This document shows, in pieces, positions 46,357 through 54,836 of a stretch of 64,000 nucleotides of DNA (positions are counted from its first letter, which is position 1; every line of letters begins with the position of its first letter). A program made the translations under genes and the position numbers. This stretch comes from Streptomyces diastaticus subsp. diastaticus (lineage in GTDB: Bacteria > Actinomycetota > Actinomycetes > Streptomycetales > Streptomycetaceae): assembly GCF_011170125.1 (NCBI RefSeq), contig NZ_BLLN01000005.1, forward strand, positions 1,860,001 to 1,924,000. The letters are read 5' to 3'. The notes beneath the pieces are model-generated. The model saw nothing but the letters and a program-made list of their open reading frames with translations. It was not told the DNA's origin and made no database searches.

Positions 46357-47787
46357 CTACGAGGACACCAGCGGCAGCCGGAGCTCGAACAGGGCGCCGC
46401 CCTCGGGGGCCTCGCGGACGTGCAGGGTGCCGCCGTGCCGGGCGGCCACGTCGCGGGCGATGGCGAGGCCGAGACCGGCGCCGCCGTCGTCGCGGCTGCG
46501 CGCGTCGTCCAGACGGACGAACCGCTCGAAGATCCGCTCCCGCTCCGGTCCGGGCACCCCCGCGCCGTCGTCCGCGACCGAGACGACCGCCTCCGGCCCG
46601 TCGGCCCGTACCCGTACCTCGACCCGGGAGGTGCCGTGCCGCTGGGCGTTGTCGACGAGGTTGCCGACCACCCGCGCCAGCTGGCCGCGCGACCCGGCCA
46701 CCTCCACGGCGGCCCCGCCGTGCACGGTGACCGGCAGCCGGTCACCGGCCCGCTGGGAGACCTCCTCGCGGACCAGCGCCCCGAGGTCGAGCCGCCCGCC
46801 GGTGGGCCGCTCCCCCGCGTCCAGCCTGGCCAGCAGCAGCAGGTCGGCGGCGAGCGCCTGGAGCCGTACGGTGTCCTCCACGGCGCCCGCCACGTCCAGC
46901 AGTTCGGGGTGGGCGAGGCCGACCTCGAGCTGGGTGCGGAGCGAGGCGATGGGGCTGCGCAGTTCGTGCGAGGCGTCGGCGACGAAGCTGCGCTGACGCT
47001 CGACGGACGCCTGGAGCGCGGTGAGGGTGGCGTTGGTGGCGCGGGCCAGCCGGGCGATCTCGTCGTGCGTGGCCGGTTCGGGGACCCGCCGCCCGAGGTC
47101 CTCCGACGCGGTGATCGCGGCCATCTCTCGGCGGATGCCCTCCACCGGCTTGAGGGCGCGCCCGGTCACGCCCCAGGTGACCCCGGCGACCACCACGAGC
47201 AGCAGGGGCAGGCCGATCAGCATGACCGTCTGCGCGGTGCTCACCGCACCCTGTTCGGCGGCGAGCGGGGCACCCGCCCAGACGGTGAGGCGGTCGTCGT
47301 CGTTCTCCACCTCGACCGCCGAGAAGCGGTAGTCGGCGGTGTGCCCGTCGACGGTGGCGGTGCCCTCGCCGCGCTCGACCTCGTCGGAGATCTCCCCCGC
47401 CTCCAGCCGGTCCCCGTCGTCGTCCTCGTCGTCGCCCCCGCCGCCCGGCTCGCGCAGCGCCCCGGGGTCGGGGTGGACCGCCCCGGTGCCCGTCCCGCTG
47501 ATCCGCTCCAGGTCGTCGCTGACGGCCAGCAGGCGGCCCTTGGAGTCGACCACCTGGACCGGACGGTCCTCGTCGTCGGGCAGGTCCAGGTCCTCGTAGG
47601 CGGTGCGCGCCGCCACCTTCGAGGCGACCTGACGGGCCGTGGCGTCGGCCTGGGCCGCGGCCTCCTGGATGAGGTTGGAGCGCAGCGACAGCAGCACGGC
47701 GGTGCCCGCGGCGACGAGCGCCACCGCCACCACGAGGGTCGCGCCGATGGTCGCCCGGGCCCGTACCGAACCGAAGAGCCGCTTCAC
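46357..47787 (-). CDS. Sensor histidine kinase, OmpR-system type
   Basis: 476 residues. Two membrane helices flank a periplasmic domain (about 35-175) that contains a very acidic stretch (GGGDDEDDDGD). HAMP, then the H-box RSFVADASHELRSPIASLR, N-box VGNLVDNAQRHG, DDGAGVPG and GGAGLGLAI. GTG at 47787 overlaps the regulator stop (GTGA). The acidic sensor loop, matching an acidic PepSY target protein, suggests cation or envelope stress sensing; inference. Confidence 0.92.
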   Translation of the reverse strand: MKRLFGSVRARATIGATLVVAVALVAAGTAVLLSLRSNLIQEAAAQADATARQVASKVAARTAYEDLDLPDDEDRPVQVVDSKGRLLAVSDDLERISGTGTGAVHPDPGALREPGGGGDDEDDDGDRLEAGEISDEVERGEGTATVDGHTADYRFSAVEVENDDDRLTVWAGAPLAAEQGAVSTAQTVMLIGLPLLLVVVAGVTWGVTGRALKPVEGIRREMAAITASEDLGRRVPEPATHDEIARLARATNATLTALQASVERQRSFVADASHELRSPIASLRTQLEVGLAHPELLDVAGAVEDTVRLQALAADLLLLARLDAGERPTGGRLDLGALVREEVSQRAGDRLPVTVHGGAAVEVAGSRGQLARVVGNLVDNAQRHGTSRVEVRVRADGPEAVVSVADDGAGVPGPERERIFERFVRLDDARSRDDGGAGLGLAIARDVAARHGGTLHVREAPEGGALFELRLPLVSS

Positions 47788-48449
47788 CGGCCCGCCTCCA
47801 GGCGGTACCCCATGCCGCGCACCGTGCGGATGGCCTGGGCGCCGAGCTTGCGGCGCAGGGCACTGACGTAGACCTCGACGATGTTGGGGTCGCCGTCGTA
47901 GGCGAAGTCCCAGACGTGCTCCAGGATGTCGGACTTGGAGACCACCTGACCGGCCCGGAGCACCAGTTGCTCCAGCACGGCGAACTCCTTGGCGGTCAGC
48001 GCGACCTCCTCGCCGTCGCGCTGCACCCGGCGGGCCGCGGTGTCCACGCGCAGCCCCCCGACGGTGTGCACCGGGGAGGCGCCGGCCCCGGCCCGGCGCC
48101 GCAGCAGGGCCCGCACCCGGGCGACCAGCACCACGTAGCTGAAGGGCTTGGTCAGGTAGTCGTCGGCACCCGTGTCGAGCCCCTCGGCCTCGTCGTACTC
48201 GCCGTCCTTGGCGGTCAGCATCAGGATCGGCACCTCGTTCCCGGCGGCGCGCAGGGCGGCGCAGACCCGGTAGCCGTTCATGCCGGGCAGCATGATGTCC
48301 AGGACCAGCAGGTCGTACGGGCTCTCGCTGGCCCGGTGCAGTCCTTCCAGCCCGTCGTGGACGACGTCCACGGCGTACCCCTCGGCGGTCAGCCCCTTCG
48401 CCAGGGACAGGGCCAGCCGCTTCTCGTCCTCCACGATCAACAGGCGCAT
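47784..48449 (-). CDS. Response regulator, OmpR/PhoB family
   Basis: 221 residues. Receiver with VEDEKR, phosphoacceptor Asp in DLLVLDIMLPGMNG, and LTKPF. C-terminal winged helix with LTAKEFAVLEQLVLRAGQVVSKSDILEHVW and RTVRGMGYRL. Translationally coupled to its kinase. Four CTTCAG-type repeats in the divergent promoter region are a likely binding site for tandem dimers. Confidence 0.94.
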   Translation of the reverse strand: MRLLIVEDEKRLALSLAKGLTAEGYAVDVVHDGLEGLHRASESPYDLLVLDIMLPGMNGYRVCAALRAAGNEVPILMLTAKDGEYDEAEGLDTGADDYLTKPFSYVVLVARVRALLRRRAGAGASPVHTVGGLRVDTAARRVQRDGEEVALTAKEFAVLEQLVLRAGQVVSKSDILEHVWDFAYDGDPNIVEVYVSALRRKLGAQAIRTVRGMGYRLEAGR

Positions 48450-48472
48450 ACGCCAAGCCTCCCAGAGCCTGC

Positions 48473-48520
48473 CTGAAGCCTTCTTCAGCCTCCTTCAGCG
48501 GGGCTTCAGCCTCCCTTCGG
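48473..48520. promoter_or_regulatory. Tandem CTTCAG repeats, probable response-regulator site
   Basis: CTTCAG occurs at 48483-48488, 48493-48498 and 48504-48509, with CTTCGG at 48515-48520. Start-to-start spacing is 10, 11 and 11 bases, one helical turn each. CTGAAG at 48473-48478 forms an inverted repeat with the first copy. Direct repeats with 11-base period are the classic binding pattern of OmpR/PhoB regulators. The block lies 24 bases before the regulator start and 48 bases before the PepSY gene. Confidence 0.7.
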
Positions 48521-48568
48521 CACAGTGTTGTCCGTACCGCAGACCACTGCCTTACGGGAGGAACCACC

Positions 48569-49180
48569 ATGAAGCGCAACGCCGTCATCGCCGCCCTCAC
48601 CGCCGTCGCCGTGATCGGTGGGGGCGCGGCCGCGGTCGCCGTCAGCTCCGGCGACGAGGCACCCGCCACCGCCGCCTCCGCCGACCGCGTCGGTCTCGTC
48701 TCCGAGCAGGGGCCGACCGCCACGGCCGACCGCGACGACGACCAGGACGACGACCGCGACGACCGCGACGACCGCGACGACAAGGGTGCCGCCGCCGGCC
48801 CGGGGAACGTCACGGCCGCTCAGGCCATCGCGGCGGCGCTGAAGCACACCTCCGGGACCGTGCTCTCCGCCGACCTCGACGACGACGGGGACGCCCGCTG
48901 GGAGGTCGAGGTCGCCACCGGCGGCAGCACGGTCCACGAGATCGACGTGGACTCCACCAGCGGGAAGGTCCTGCGGGCCGAGACCGACCGGGACGAGGAC
49001 GACGCGGCGGCGGAGCTCGCGGCCGTCAAGGGCGCCAAGGTGTCCGCCCGGGACGCCGTGGACGCCGTCGACGGGGCGGTGACCTCGGTCGAGTTCGACG
49101 ACGGGCGCTGGGAGGTCGAGGTCGGCGAGACCGACTGGACGGTGCCGCTGGACGCCCCGCGCGCCTCCCGCGAGGGGTGA
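48569..49180 (+). CDS. Exported PepSY-domain protein with Asp-rich linker
   Basis: 203 residues. Signal peptide (about 1-27). A strikingly acidic linker (about 55-72, repeats of DDRDDRDD) is followed by two PepSY repeats (about 83-135 and 147-200), each with the WEVEV motif. ATG follows GGGAGGA. It is divergent from the two-component pair and shares the CTTCAG repeat region. PepSY proteins next to OmpR-type systems are a recurrent pattern; metal or protease modulation is possible but unproven. Confidence 0.88.
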   Translation: MKRNAVIAALTAVAVIGGGAAAVAVSSGDEAPATAASADRVGLVSEQGPTATADRDDDQDDDRDDRDDRDDKGAAAGPGNVTAAQAIAAALKHTSGTVLSADLDDDGDARWEVEVATGGSTVHEIDVDSTSGKVLRAETDRDEDDAAAELAAVKGAKVSARDAVDAVDGAVTSVEFDDGRWEVEVGETDWTVPLDAPRASREG

Positions 49181-49343
49181 GCGGCCACCCAGGCGGCCCA
49201 CCGGGCGCGCGGACCGGCGCGCCCGGCGGCACAGTGGGGAGCGCGGTCGGCCCCGGCGCGCCGAAGCCACGGTCGGCTCCGCCCCCGACGGGTCCACGGA
49301 CCGGCCCCCGGGGAGGCATCGAGGGGGCTACCGGGAGGAAGTC

Positions 49344-49997
49344 GTGGACAAGACGCCATTGGGGAAGTTCGCGGAGAACCTGCTGCGCCGACGCTCGGGC
49401 GCCTCGCACGACGCCGAGCGGGCGGGCGAGCCGATCGCCTTCGGCCTGGAGGGCCCCCTGGTGCTCGGTTTCGTGGAAGGCGGGCTGGACACCGCCGACG
49501 AGGCCCGGCTGGCCGAGGAGGTCGCCAAGACCCTCCCGCTGCGCTGGTCCCTACCCTCCCGCGCCCTGGAGCGGCTGAACCTCCTCTCCAACCACCTCGG
49601 CGGCGAACGCGGGCTCCTGGAGTGGCTGGACGGGCACCCGGGTCTGCCCCGGCTAACGGCCCGCCTCCTGGTGCTGGTGGACGGTCTGGAGCGGTACACC
49701 GACGACCCGGCCGTCGTCACGGCGGTCCGCGACTTCCGGGCCGGGCACGGCCTCCCCGAGGAGTTGCGCGGCGTGCTGCCGCCCGCCACCAGCGCCGAGA
49801 CCCTCAGCGACCTCTCCTCCCGTCTCGACCGGCAGCTCTTCGACCACGATGTCGAGGGGGCGCGGAGCCTCGGGCTCGCGACGAGCCGGTGGCTGCGCGA
49901 CGCGGCCTCGGCCGCCACCTCGCCCTCCCCCGGGCTGACCGAGATGGGAGAGGTGATGGCGCGGCTGCACGAGGACCTCGCGGCGGCGTCCACCTGA
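49344..49997 (+). CDS. Hypothetical cytosolic protein
   Basis: 217 residues, no signal or membrane segment, mainly helical with repeated Leu/Arg heptads (ARLAEEVAKTLPLRW, RALERLNLLSNHLGGERGLLEWL, SDLSSRLDRQLFDHDVEGARSLGLATSRWL). GTG at 49344 has GGGAGGAA five bases upstream. GC3 bias is strong. No family recognised. It stands alone between the PepSY gene and a lipoprotein gene. Confidence 0.75.
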   Translation: MDKTPLGKFAENLLRRRSGASHDAERAGEPIAFGLEGPLVLGFVEGGLDTADEARLAEEVAKTLPLRWSLPSRALERLNLLSNHLGGERGLLEWLDGHPGLPRLTARLLVLVDGLERYTDDPAVVTAVRDFRAGHGLPEELRGVLPPATSAETLSDLSSRLDRQLFDHDVEGARSLGLATSRWLRDAASAATSPSPGLTEMGEVMARLHEDLAAAST

Positions 49998-50129
49998 CCG
50001 CGCGCGCTTGCCCCGTCCGGCCGCGCCCCGCTGGTCGGCGGGGCCGGACGGTGGTGCGATGGGGACCGCGGAGGGGGCGCCCGGGGCACCGGTCACCGGG
50101 TGGCGACCTGGCACCCCGGAGAGGCCCCC

Positions 50130-51017
50130 ATGAAGACGCACCGCCCGCCCCTGCCGCCGTTCCCCGGCTCAGTTCCCCCCGCCCCGGCCCGGCCCGTCGG
50201 GGCACGCGTCGGGCGCACCGCGCCCCGTCTCCTGACCGCCGTCGTGGCCACCGGCACGCTGCTGGCCACCGCCGCCTGCTCCGGCGGCCAGAGCGCCCCG
50301 GCCGCCCGCCAGAGCGCCGCCCCGGTGCGCCAGGCCGAGGACTCCCCGTCCCCGTCCCCCTCGGCGACACTGACGGACAAGAGCGCCCGCGAGGCGCTGA
50401 TCACCGAGGCCGACATCGAGGAGCAGTGGAGCAAGGCCAAGGACCCGGGGTCCTGGCGGGACTCCCTGCTCCTCGGCCAGGTGGACGCCGCCGAGTTCCT
50501 CACCGGCAAGAGCGACGCCAAGGAGTGCCAGGGCCTGGTGGACGCCCTGTACGACGACACGCTCCTCGGCAAGCCCTCGGGGCCGTCCGCGCTCGCCGGT
50601 TTCCAGCAGGGCGAGCAGCGGCTGCTCTACCAGGTCGGTGCCTACGACAGCACGGACCTTCAGAAGTCGATGAAGTGGCTCGGCACGCTCCCCGAGTCCT
50701 GTGACACGTTCACCCTCACCGGCGAGGGCGGCGGCAAGCGGTCCGTCGAGGTGGTCGAGGCGTCGCTGCCCAAGGTGGGCGAAGCCCGGCAGGGGTTGTC
50801 GGTGCGGGTGAAGGGGGACAGTGACGGCCAGCCGGTCACGCTCAGCCTGGACGTCGCCGCCGTGCGGATGGGCACGGACGCCTTCACCGTCATGAACGGC
50901 GGCGTGGACGGAGCGGACCCCTCCACCACGAAGAACGCGGTGCAGCAGGGCGCCCACCGGCTCGAGGAGGTCCAGGCGGGACGGACCCCCGCCCCCACGC
51001 CGAGCACCATCGAGTAG
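50130..51017 (+). CDS. Putative lipoprotein of unknown function
   Basis: 295 residues from the ATG at 50130 (GGAGAGG upstream). A long basic Pro-rich N-region precedes a hydrophobic stretch ending LLATAACSGG, a plausible though imperfect lipobox. A Ser/Pro linker follows. The mature domain (about 85-280) has two Cys (KECQGL and ESCDTF) that may pair. It resembles the many streptomycete sensor-like lipoproteins with no assigned role. Convergent with amt. Confidence 0.8.
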   Translation: MKTHRPPLPPFPGSVPPAPARPVGARVGRTAPRLLTAVVATGTLLATAACSGGQSAPAARQSAAPVRQAEDSPSPSPSATLTDKSAREALITEADIEEQWSKAKDPGSWRDSLLLGQVDAAEFLTGKSDAKECQGLVDALYDDTLLGKPSGPSALAGFQQGEQRLLYQVGAYDSTDLQKSMKWLGTLPESCDTFTLTGEGGGKRSVEVVEASLPKVGEARQGLSVRVKGDSDGQPVTLSLDVAAVRMGTDAFTVMNGGVDGADPSTTKNAVQQGAHRLEEVQAGRTPAPTPSTIE

Positions 51018-51048
51018 ACGGCGCCCCGGCCCGCCACGGCGCCGGGGA

Positions 51049-51103
51049 CGCCGAACGGCCCGTGCCGACCGGTGGTGAACCGGGCGGCACGGGCCGTTCG
51101 GCG
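51049..51103. terminator. Strong bidirectional hairpin between lipoprotein gene and amt
   Basis: Perfect 19-base inverted repeat, arms 51049-51067 and 51085-51103 with a 17-base loop, closing the nine-gene urea operon. Confidence 0.85.
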
Positions 51104-51110
51104 GTGCTGT

Positions 51111-52463
51111 TCAGCCCTCGCGGTTGTCGCGCAGGAGCCGGCGGATCTCGGTGAGCGTGCGCTCGTCGAGACCGCCCCGCCCGCCGGTTCCGGTCAGGGC
51201 GTCCACCTGCTCGGCGGTACGGATGTCGTAGGCCCGCTCCTCGTCCGCGCCCGGCACCGAGCGGTACGCCTCCTTGTCGGAGAAGCCGACGACCACGTCC
51301 ACCACCTTGGCGATGAGCCAGGTGACCACGAAGGAGTAGGCGGCGACCGCGAGGATGGCGACGACCTGGCGCCACAGCAGCGAACCACCGCCCCCGTAGA
51401 AGACGCCCTCCTTGCCGGCGACGCCCTCGGTGGCGAAGAAGCCGACCATGAGCAGGCCGACCAGGCCGCCGGCGCCGTGCACGCCGACGACGTCGAGGGT
51501 GTCGTCGACGTTGATGCGGTACTTCAGGGTGATGGCGAAGGCGCAGACCAGGCCGGCGACCAGACCGGTGATCAGCGCGCCGACGGGGTCGACCTCACCA
51601 CAGGCCGGGGTGATGGCGACCATCCCGGCCACCGCCGCGGAGCCGACCCCCGTCATGGTCACCTTGCGGGTGCGCCAGTACTCCACCAGCGGCCAGGTGA
51701 CCATCGCACCGGCCGCGCCGAGCTGGGTGTTGATGAACGCGGTCGCGGCGGTGCCGGTGTCGCGGACGGCGGAGCCGGCGTTGAAGGCCAGCCAGCCGAA
51801 CCACAGCAGCGCCACACCGATCATGACCAGCGGGATGTTGTTGGGACGCGGCTCCTGTCGCCGGAAGTCCCGGGGGCCCCGGACGACCAGGGCCGCGGCC
51901 AGCCCGGCGATCCCGGAGTTCATCTCCACCGGCAGACCGCCGGCGAAGTCGAGCGCGCCCAGGTGGTGCGTGATCCACCCGCTGTCGGTGTCGAAGACCC
52001 AGTGGGCGAGCGGCACGTACACGAGCAGCAGCCACAGGGCCGAGAAGACCAGCCACCCCCGCATGGTCGCCCGGCCGGCGATCGCCCCGCTGATCAGCGC
52101 CACCGTGACGATGGCGAAGCCCATCTGGAAGGTGGCGTAGATGTACGTCGGGAAGGAGCCGGTCAGGGTGTTCGGCTCGATGTCCCACATGAGGACGTGG
52201 TCGAGGTTGCCGATCAGCCCGAGGCCCCCGACGTCCGGGCCGAAGGCGAGCGAGTACCCGATGAGGAACCAGAGGATGGTCACGAAGCACAGCGAGGCGA
52301 AGCTCATCTTGAGCATCACCAGGACGTGCTTGGTCCTGACCATGCCCCCGTAGAAGAAGGCGAGAGCCGGTGTCATCAGCAACACCATCGCCGCGGCGGC
52401 CAACATCCAGGCGGTGTCGCCCGAGTCGTAGGCCGGCGGCATGGGCGCGGGGGCGGTGATCAT
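51111..52463 (-). CDS. amt: Ammonium transporter
   Basis: 450 residues, eleven membrane segments. Family signatures include PALAFFYGGMV, GLAAALVVRGPRD, MVAITPACGEVDPVGALITG and DDTLDVVGVHGAGGLVG with the twin-His type HG motif. The ATG at 52463 is chosen because AGGAG lies about nine bases upstream; a TTG at 52469 is also in frame but too close to that site. It is the last gene of the urease operon, 26 bases after ureD, and is not followed by glnK. Here it likely recaptures ammonium made by urease. The C-terminal tail (after helix 11) is long. Confidence 0.94.
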   Translation of the reverse strand: MITAPAPMPPAYDSGDTAWMLAAAAMVLLMTPALAFFYGGMVRTKHVLVMLKMSFASLCFVTILWFLIGYSLAFGPDVGGLGLIGNLDHVLMWDIEPNTLTGSFPTYIYATFQMGFAIVTVALISGAIAGRATMRGWLVFSALWLLLVYVPLAHWVFDTDSGWITHHLGALDFAGGLPVEMNSGIAGLAAALVVRGPRDFRRQEPRPNNIPLVMIGVALLWFGWLAFNAGSAVRDTGTAATAFINTQLGAAGAMVTWPLVEYWRTRKVTMTGVGSAAVAGMVAITPACGEVDPVGALITGLVAGLVCAFAITLKYRINVDDTLDVVGVHGAGGLVGLLMVGFFATEGVAGKEGVFYGGGGSLLWRQVVAILAVAAYSFVVTWLIAKVVDVVVGFSDKEAYRSVPGADEERAYDIRTAEQVDALTGTGGRGGLDERTLTEIRRLLRDNREG

Positions 52464-52489
52464 GGACAAGGTCTCCTGATCGACGGGAC

Positions 52490-53431
52490 CTACTGTTTAC
52501 GCAGGTCGGGGGCGGGATGGCCGAGGAGCAGGCGGCGCACCGCGTCCCAGGCCGTGTGGACCGCCGCCGTGACGCACGGCTGCTCGTGGCCGAGGATCCG
52601 GGTCCAGGCCCCGCACGCCTCGGGCAGGACGCTGGTGCCGTGCAGCACGTCGGCGTCCGCCAGCGACCGGTGCAGGGTGTCGGCGATCTCCTGGGCGGGC
52701 CGCCGGGTGCTGACCACGTGGACCGAGGCGACGTGGTCGTGCCCGGCGAACACCCCGGGCCCGGTCACCCCGCCGACGTCCTCGGGACGCAGCCTCATGG
52801 TGTCCACGGCCAGCAGCGTGCCGTCCGGACGCCGGATCTCCAGGTCGCTGGTGAACACGGTGTACTCGTGCCGTTCGCCCCGCGCCAGGCGCCCGCCGGT
52901 GACCGTCTCGGCGTAGACGACCGTGGCCGTCTCGTCGGCGGTCACCACCGAGCTCTGGTGGAAGCGGGACCCGGCGAAGGGGATGACGGCGTCGGGGAGG
53001 TACTCGACGTAGGCGCCCTCACCCGCGGTCAGGTGGACCCGCTGCGTCGCGTAGTCGTGCTCCATCCGGTAGACCTTGGTGGCGGCCTGGGTCGTGAACA
53101 GGGCCTGGGTCCCCGGGCCGCACACCAGGTCCTGGCGGTAGCGGTCGGCCTGGGCGACGCCGCCCCCGGTGGCCATCACATAGGTGAAGGCCATGCCGGG
53201 GACGGCCGGGTCGACGTAGAGCGGCCGCATGATCTGCAACGGCGTCTTCTGGTAGCGGCCGACCAGTTCCGTACGGTCGCCGCGCAGGGCGAACTCCAGG
53301 TCGAGGACGCCGACCTTGGCGGGAGAGCCCGGCCCGAGCGTGTCGGGCCGGGAGGCGAGAGCCGAGACCTCCGCGGGGAGGACGGCGATTTCGTAGTGCT
53401 CGGGGGCGAGCCGGTCGCGGACGGCCCTCAC
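52490..53431 (-). CDS. ureD: Urease accessory protein UreD (UreH)
   Basis: 313 residues. Scaffold that docks on apo-urease and carries nickel from UreG/UreF. Motifs visible are LVGRYQKTPLQIMRPLYVDP, GGVAQADRYRQDL, TTQAATKVYRM, VEYLPDAVIPFAGSRF and EYTVFTSDLEI. GTG at 53431 begins two bases after the ureG stop, so it is coupled. The frame is open further upstream but that part is the ureG shadow. Probable cytosolic complex UreD-UreF-UreG. Confidence 0.92.
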   Translation of the reverse strand: MRAVRDRLAPEHYEIAVLPAEVSALASRPDTLGPGSPAKVGVLDLEFALRGDRTELVGRYQKTPLQIMRPLYVDPAVPGMAFTYVMATGGGVAQADRYRQDLVCGPGTQALFTTQAATKVYRMEHDYATQRVHLTAGEGAYVEYLPDAVIPFAGSRFHQSSVVTADETATVVYAETVTGGRLARGERHEYTVFTSDLEIRRPDGTLLAVDTMRLRPEDVGGVTGPGVFAGHDHVASVHVVSTRRPAQEIADTLHRSLADADVLHGTSVLPEACGAWTRILGHEQPCVTAAVHTAWDAVRRLLLGHPAPDLRKQ

Positions 53432-53432
53432 G

Positions 53433-54053
53433 TCACACCAGTACCGTGCGCCGGGACTCCAGGTACGCGACGACCTCGTCCACGCCCTTGCCGGAGAGGC
53501 AGTCGGTGAGCTGCACCGGCCCCTCGCCGCGCACCCGGTGGGCGTCCGACTCCATGACGTTGATGTCGGTGCGCACGTACTGGGCGATGTCGATCTTGTT
53601 GATGACCAGCAGGTCGGAGTCGGTGATGCCCGGCCCGCGCTTGCGGGGCATCTTCTCGCCCTCGGCGGTGTCCAGGACGAAGATGAAGAGATCGACCAGG
53701 GCCGGGCTGAAGGTGAGGGTGAGGTTGTCGCCGCCGCTCTCGTACAGGAGGATGTCGATGTCGGGGTGGCGCTCCAGCATCTCGGCACCGGCGGCCAGGT
53801 TCATCGTCGGATCGTCGCGCACGGCGGTGTGCGGGCAGGCCCCGGTCTCGACACCCACGATGCGGTCGCCGTCCAGGAGTCCGTCGAGGGTGCGCCGGAT
53901 GTGCTGGGCGTCCTCCTGGGTGTAGATGTCGTTGGTGATGACCCCGGGCCGGCGCCCCTGGTCGATGAGGATCGGGACGATCGCCTCGATGAGGGCGGTC
54001 TTCCCGGAACCGACGGGTCCGCCGATCCCGACCCGCAGGACGTTGTCGCGCAT
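53433..54053 (-). CDS. ureG: Urease accessory GTPase UreG
   Basis: 206 residues. SIMIBI GTPase driving nickel insertion. P-loop GIGGPVGSGKTALIE, the metal-binding ETGACPHTA (Cys-Pro-His), ESGGDNLT and VINKIDIA are all intact. ATG follows GAGAGGAAG. Located between ureF and ureD. Confidence 0.96.
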   Translation of the reverse strand: MRDNVLRVGIGGPVGSGKTALIEAIVPILIDQGRRPGVITNDIYTQEDAQHIRRTLDGLLDGDRIVGVETGACPHTAVRDDPTMNLAAGAEMLERHPDIDILLYESGGDNLTLTFSPALVDLFIFVLDTAEGEKMPRKRGPGITDSDLLVINKIDIAQYVRTDINVMESDAHRVRGEGPVQLTDCLSGKGVDEVVAYLESRRTVLV

Positions 54054-54085
54054 GGTGCTTCCTCTCTGGTACCGGCAGGGCCGGT

Positions 54086-54832
54086 TCAGCTTGCGAAGAG
54101 CCGGGCCTCGGCCCGCTCGTGGCGGGCGGACATGACGTCCGCCGCGAAGGTGGTGGCCCCGAGGTCGCCGAGACCGCGGGCGAGTGCCCGGTCGGTGGTC
54201 TCCTCGATGACCGGGGCGGTCCGCCGCAGCAGGACCTGGGCCAGGCGGTGGTCGGTCAGCCGCAGCCGCAGCGCCGCGCCGGCGAAGCTCGCGCAGAACG
54301 CGAACAGGTCGGCGGCGACCGCCTGCCGGACGGGAACCCCCGTGGCCGCGTAGACGACTCCGGCGGCGACCGCCTGGGTCCCCGGCGCCCGGCGCGCCTC
54401 CACCTCGCGGTGGTAGCGGTCGATCCCCGGCTTCTGGAAGACCTCGGCGGCCAGGTCGAGCAGTTGGCGCCCGGTGCGGGTCGCCGCGCTGCGCATCTCG
54501 CGGTTGAGCTTGGTGGCGTTCAGCCGCTGGTCCACGGCGGTCACCGCCTCCCAGTCCCCCGCCGTCGCGGCCCGGTGGGCCAGAGCCAGCGCCGTGGCGT
54601 CGCAGGGGCCGACGCCGTGGCGCAGCAGGTCGTTCAGGAGGACCGGGAGGGATGCGCGGTCGACCGCGCCGGCCTGCGCGAACCCCTCCAGGCTGTGGGA
54701 CAGCGTGTAGAAGCCGCTGGGGAACGCCGAGTCGGTGAGCTGGAGGCTGGTCAGCAGGTGGCCCAGGGCCGTCACCGGCGTCCCCGGGCCGCGGGCGGAA
54801 CCGGCTCCCTCAGCACTCTCGTCGCGGTACAC
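54086..54832 (-). CDS. ureF: Urease accessory protein UreF
   Basis: 248 residues, helical. LQLTDSAFPSGFYTLSHSLEGF, LNATKLNREMRSAATRTGRQLL and the C-terminal R-L block fit UreF, the activator or checkpoint of UreG. GTG at 54832 is four bases after the ureC stop. A short acidic extension precedes the domain. Confidence 0.93.
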   Translation of the reverse strand: MYRDESAEGAGSARGPGTPVTALGHLLTSLQLTDSAFPSGFYTLSHSLEGFAQAGAVDRASLPVLLNDLLRHGVGPCDATALALAHRAATAGDWEAVTAVDQRLNATKLNREMRSAATRTGRQLLDLAAEVFQKPGIDRYHREVEARRAPGTQAVAAGVVYAATGVPVRQAVAADLFAFCASFAGAALRLRLTDHRLAQVLLRRTAPVIEETTDRALARGLGDLGATTFAADVMSARHERAEARLFAS

Positions 54833-54836
54833 GCGC

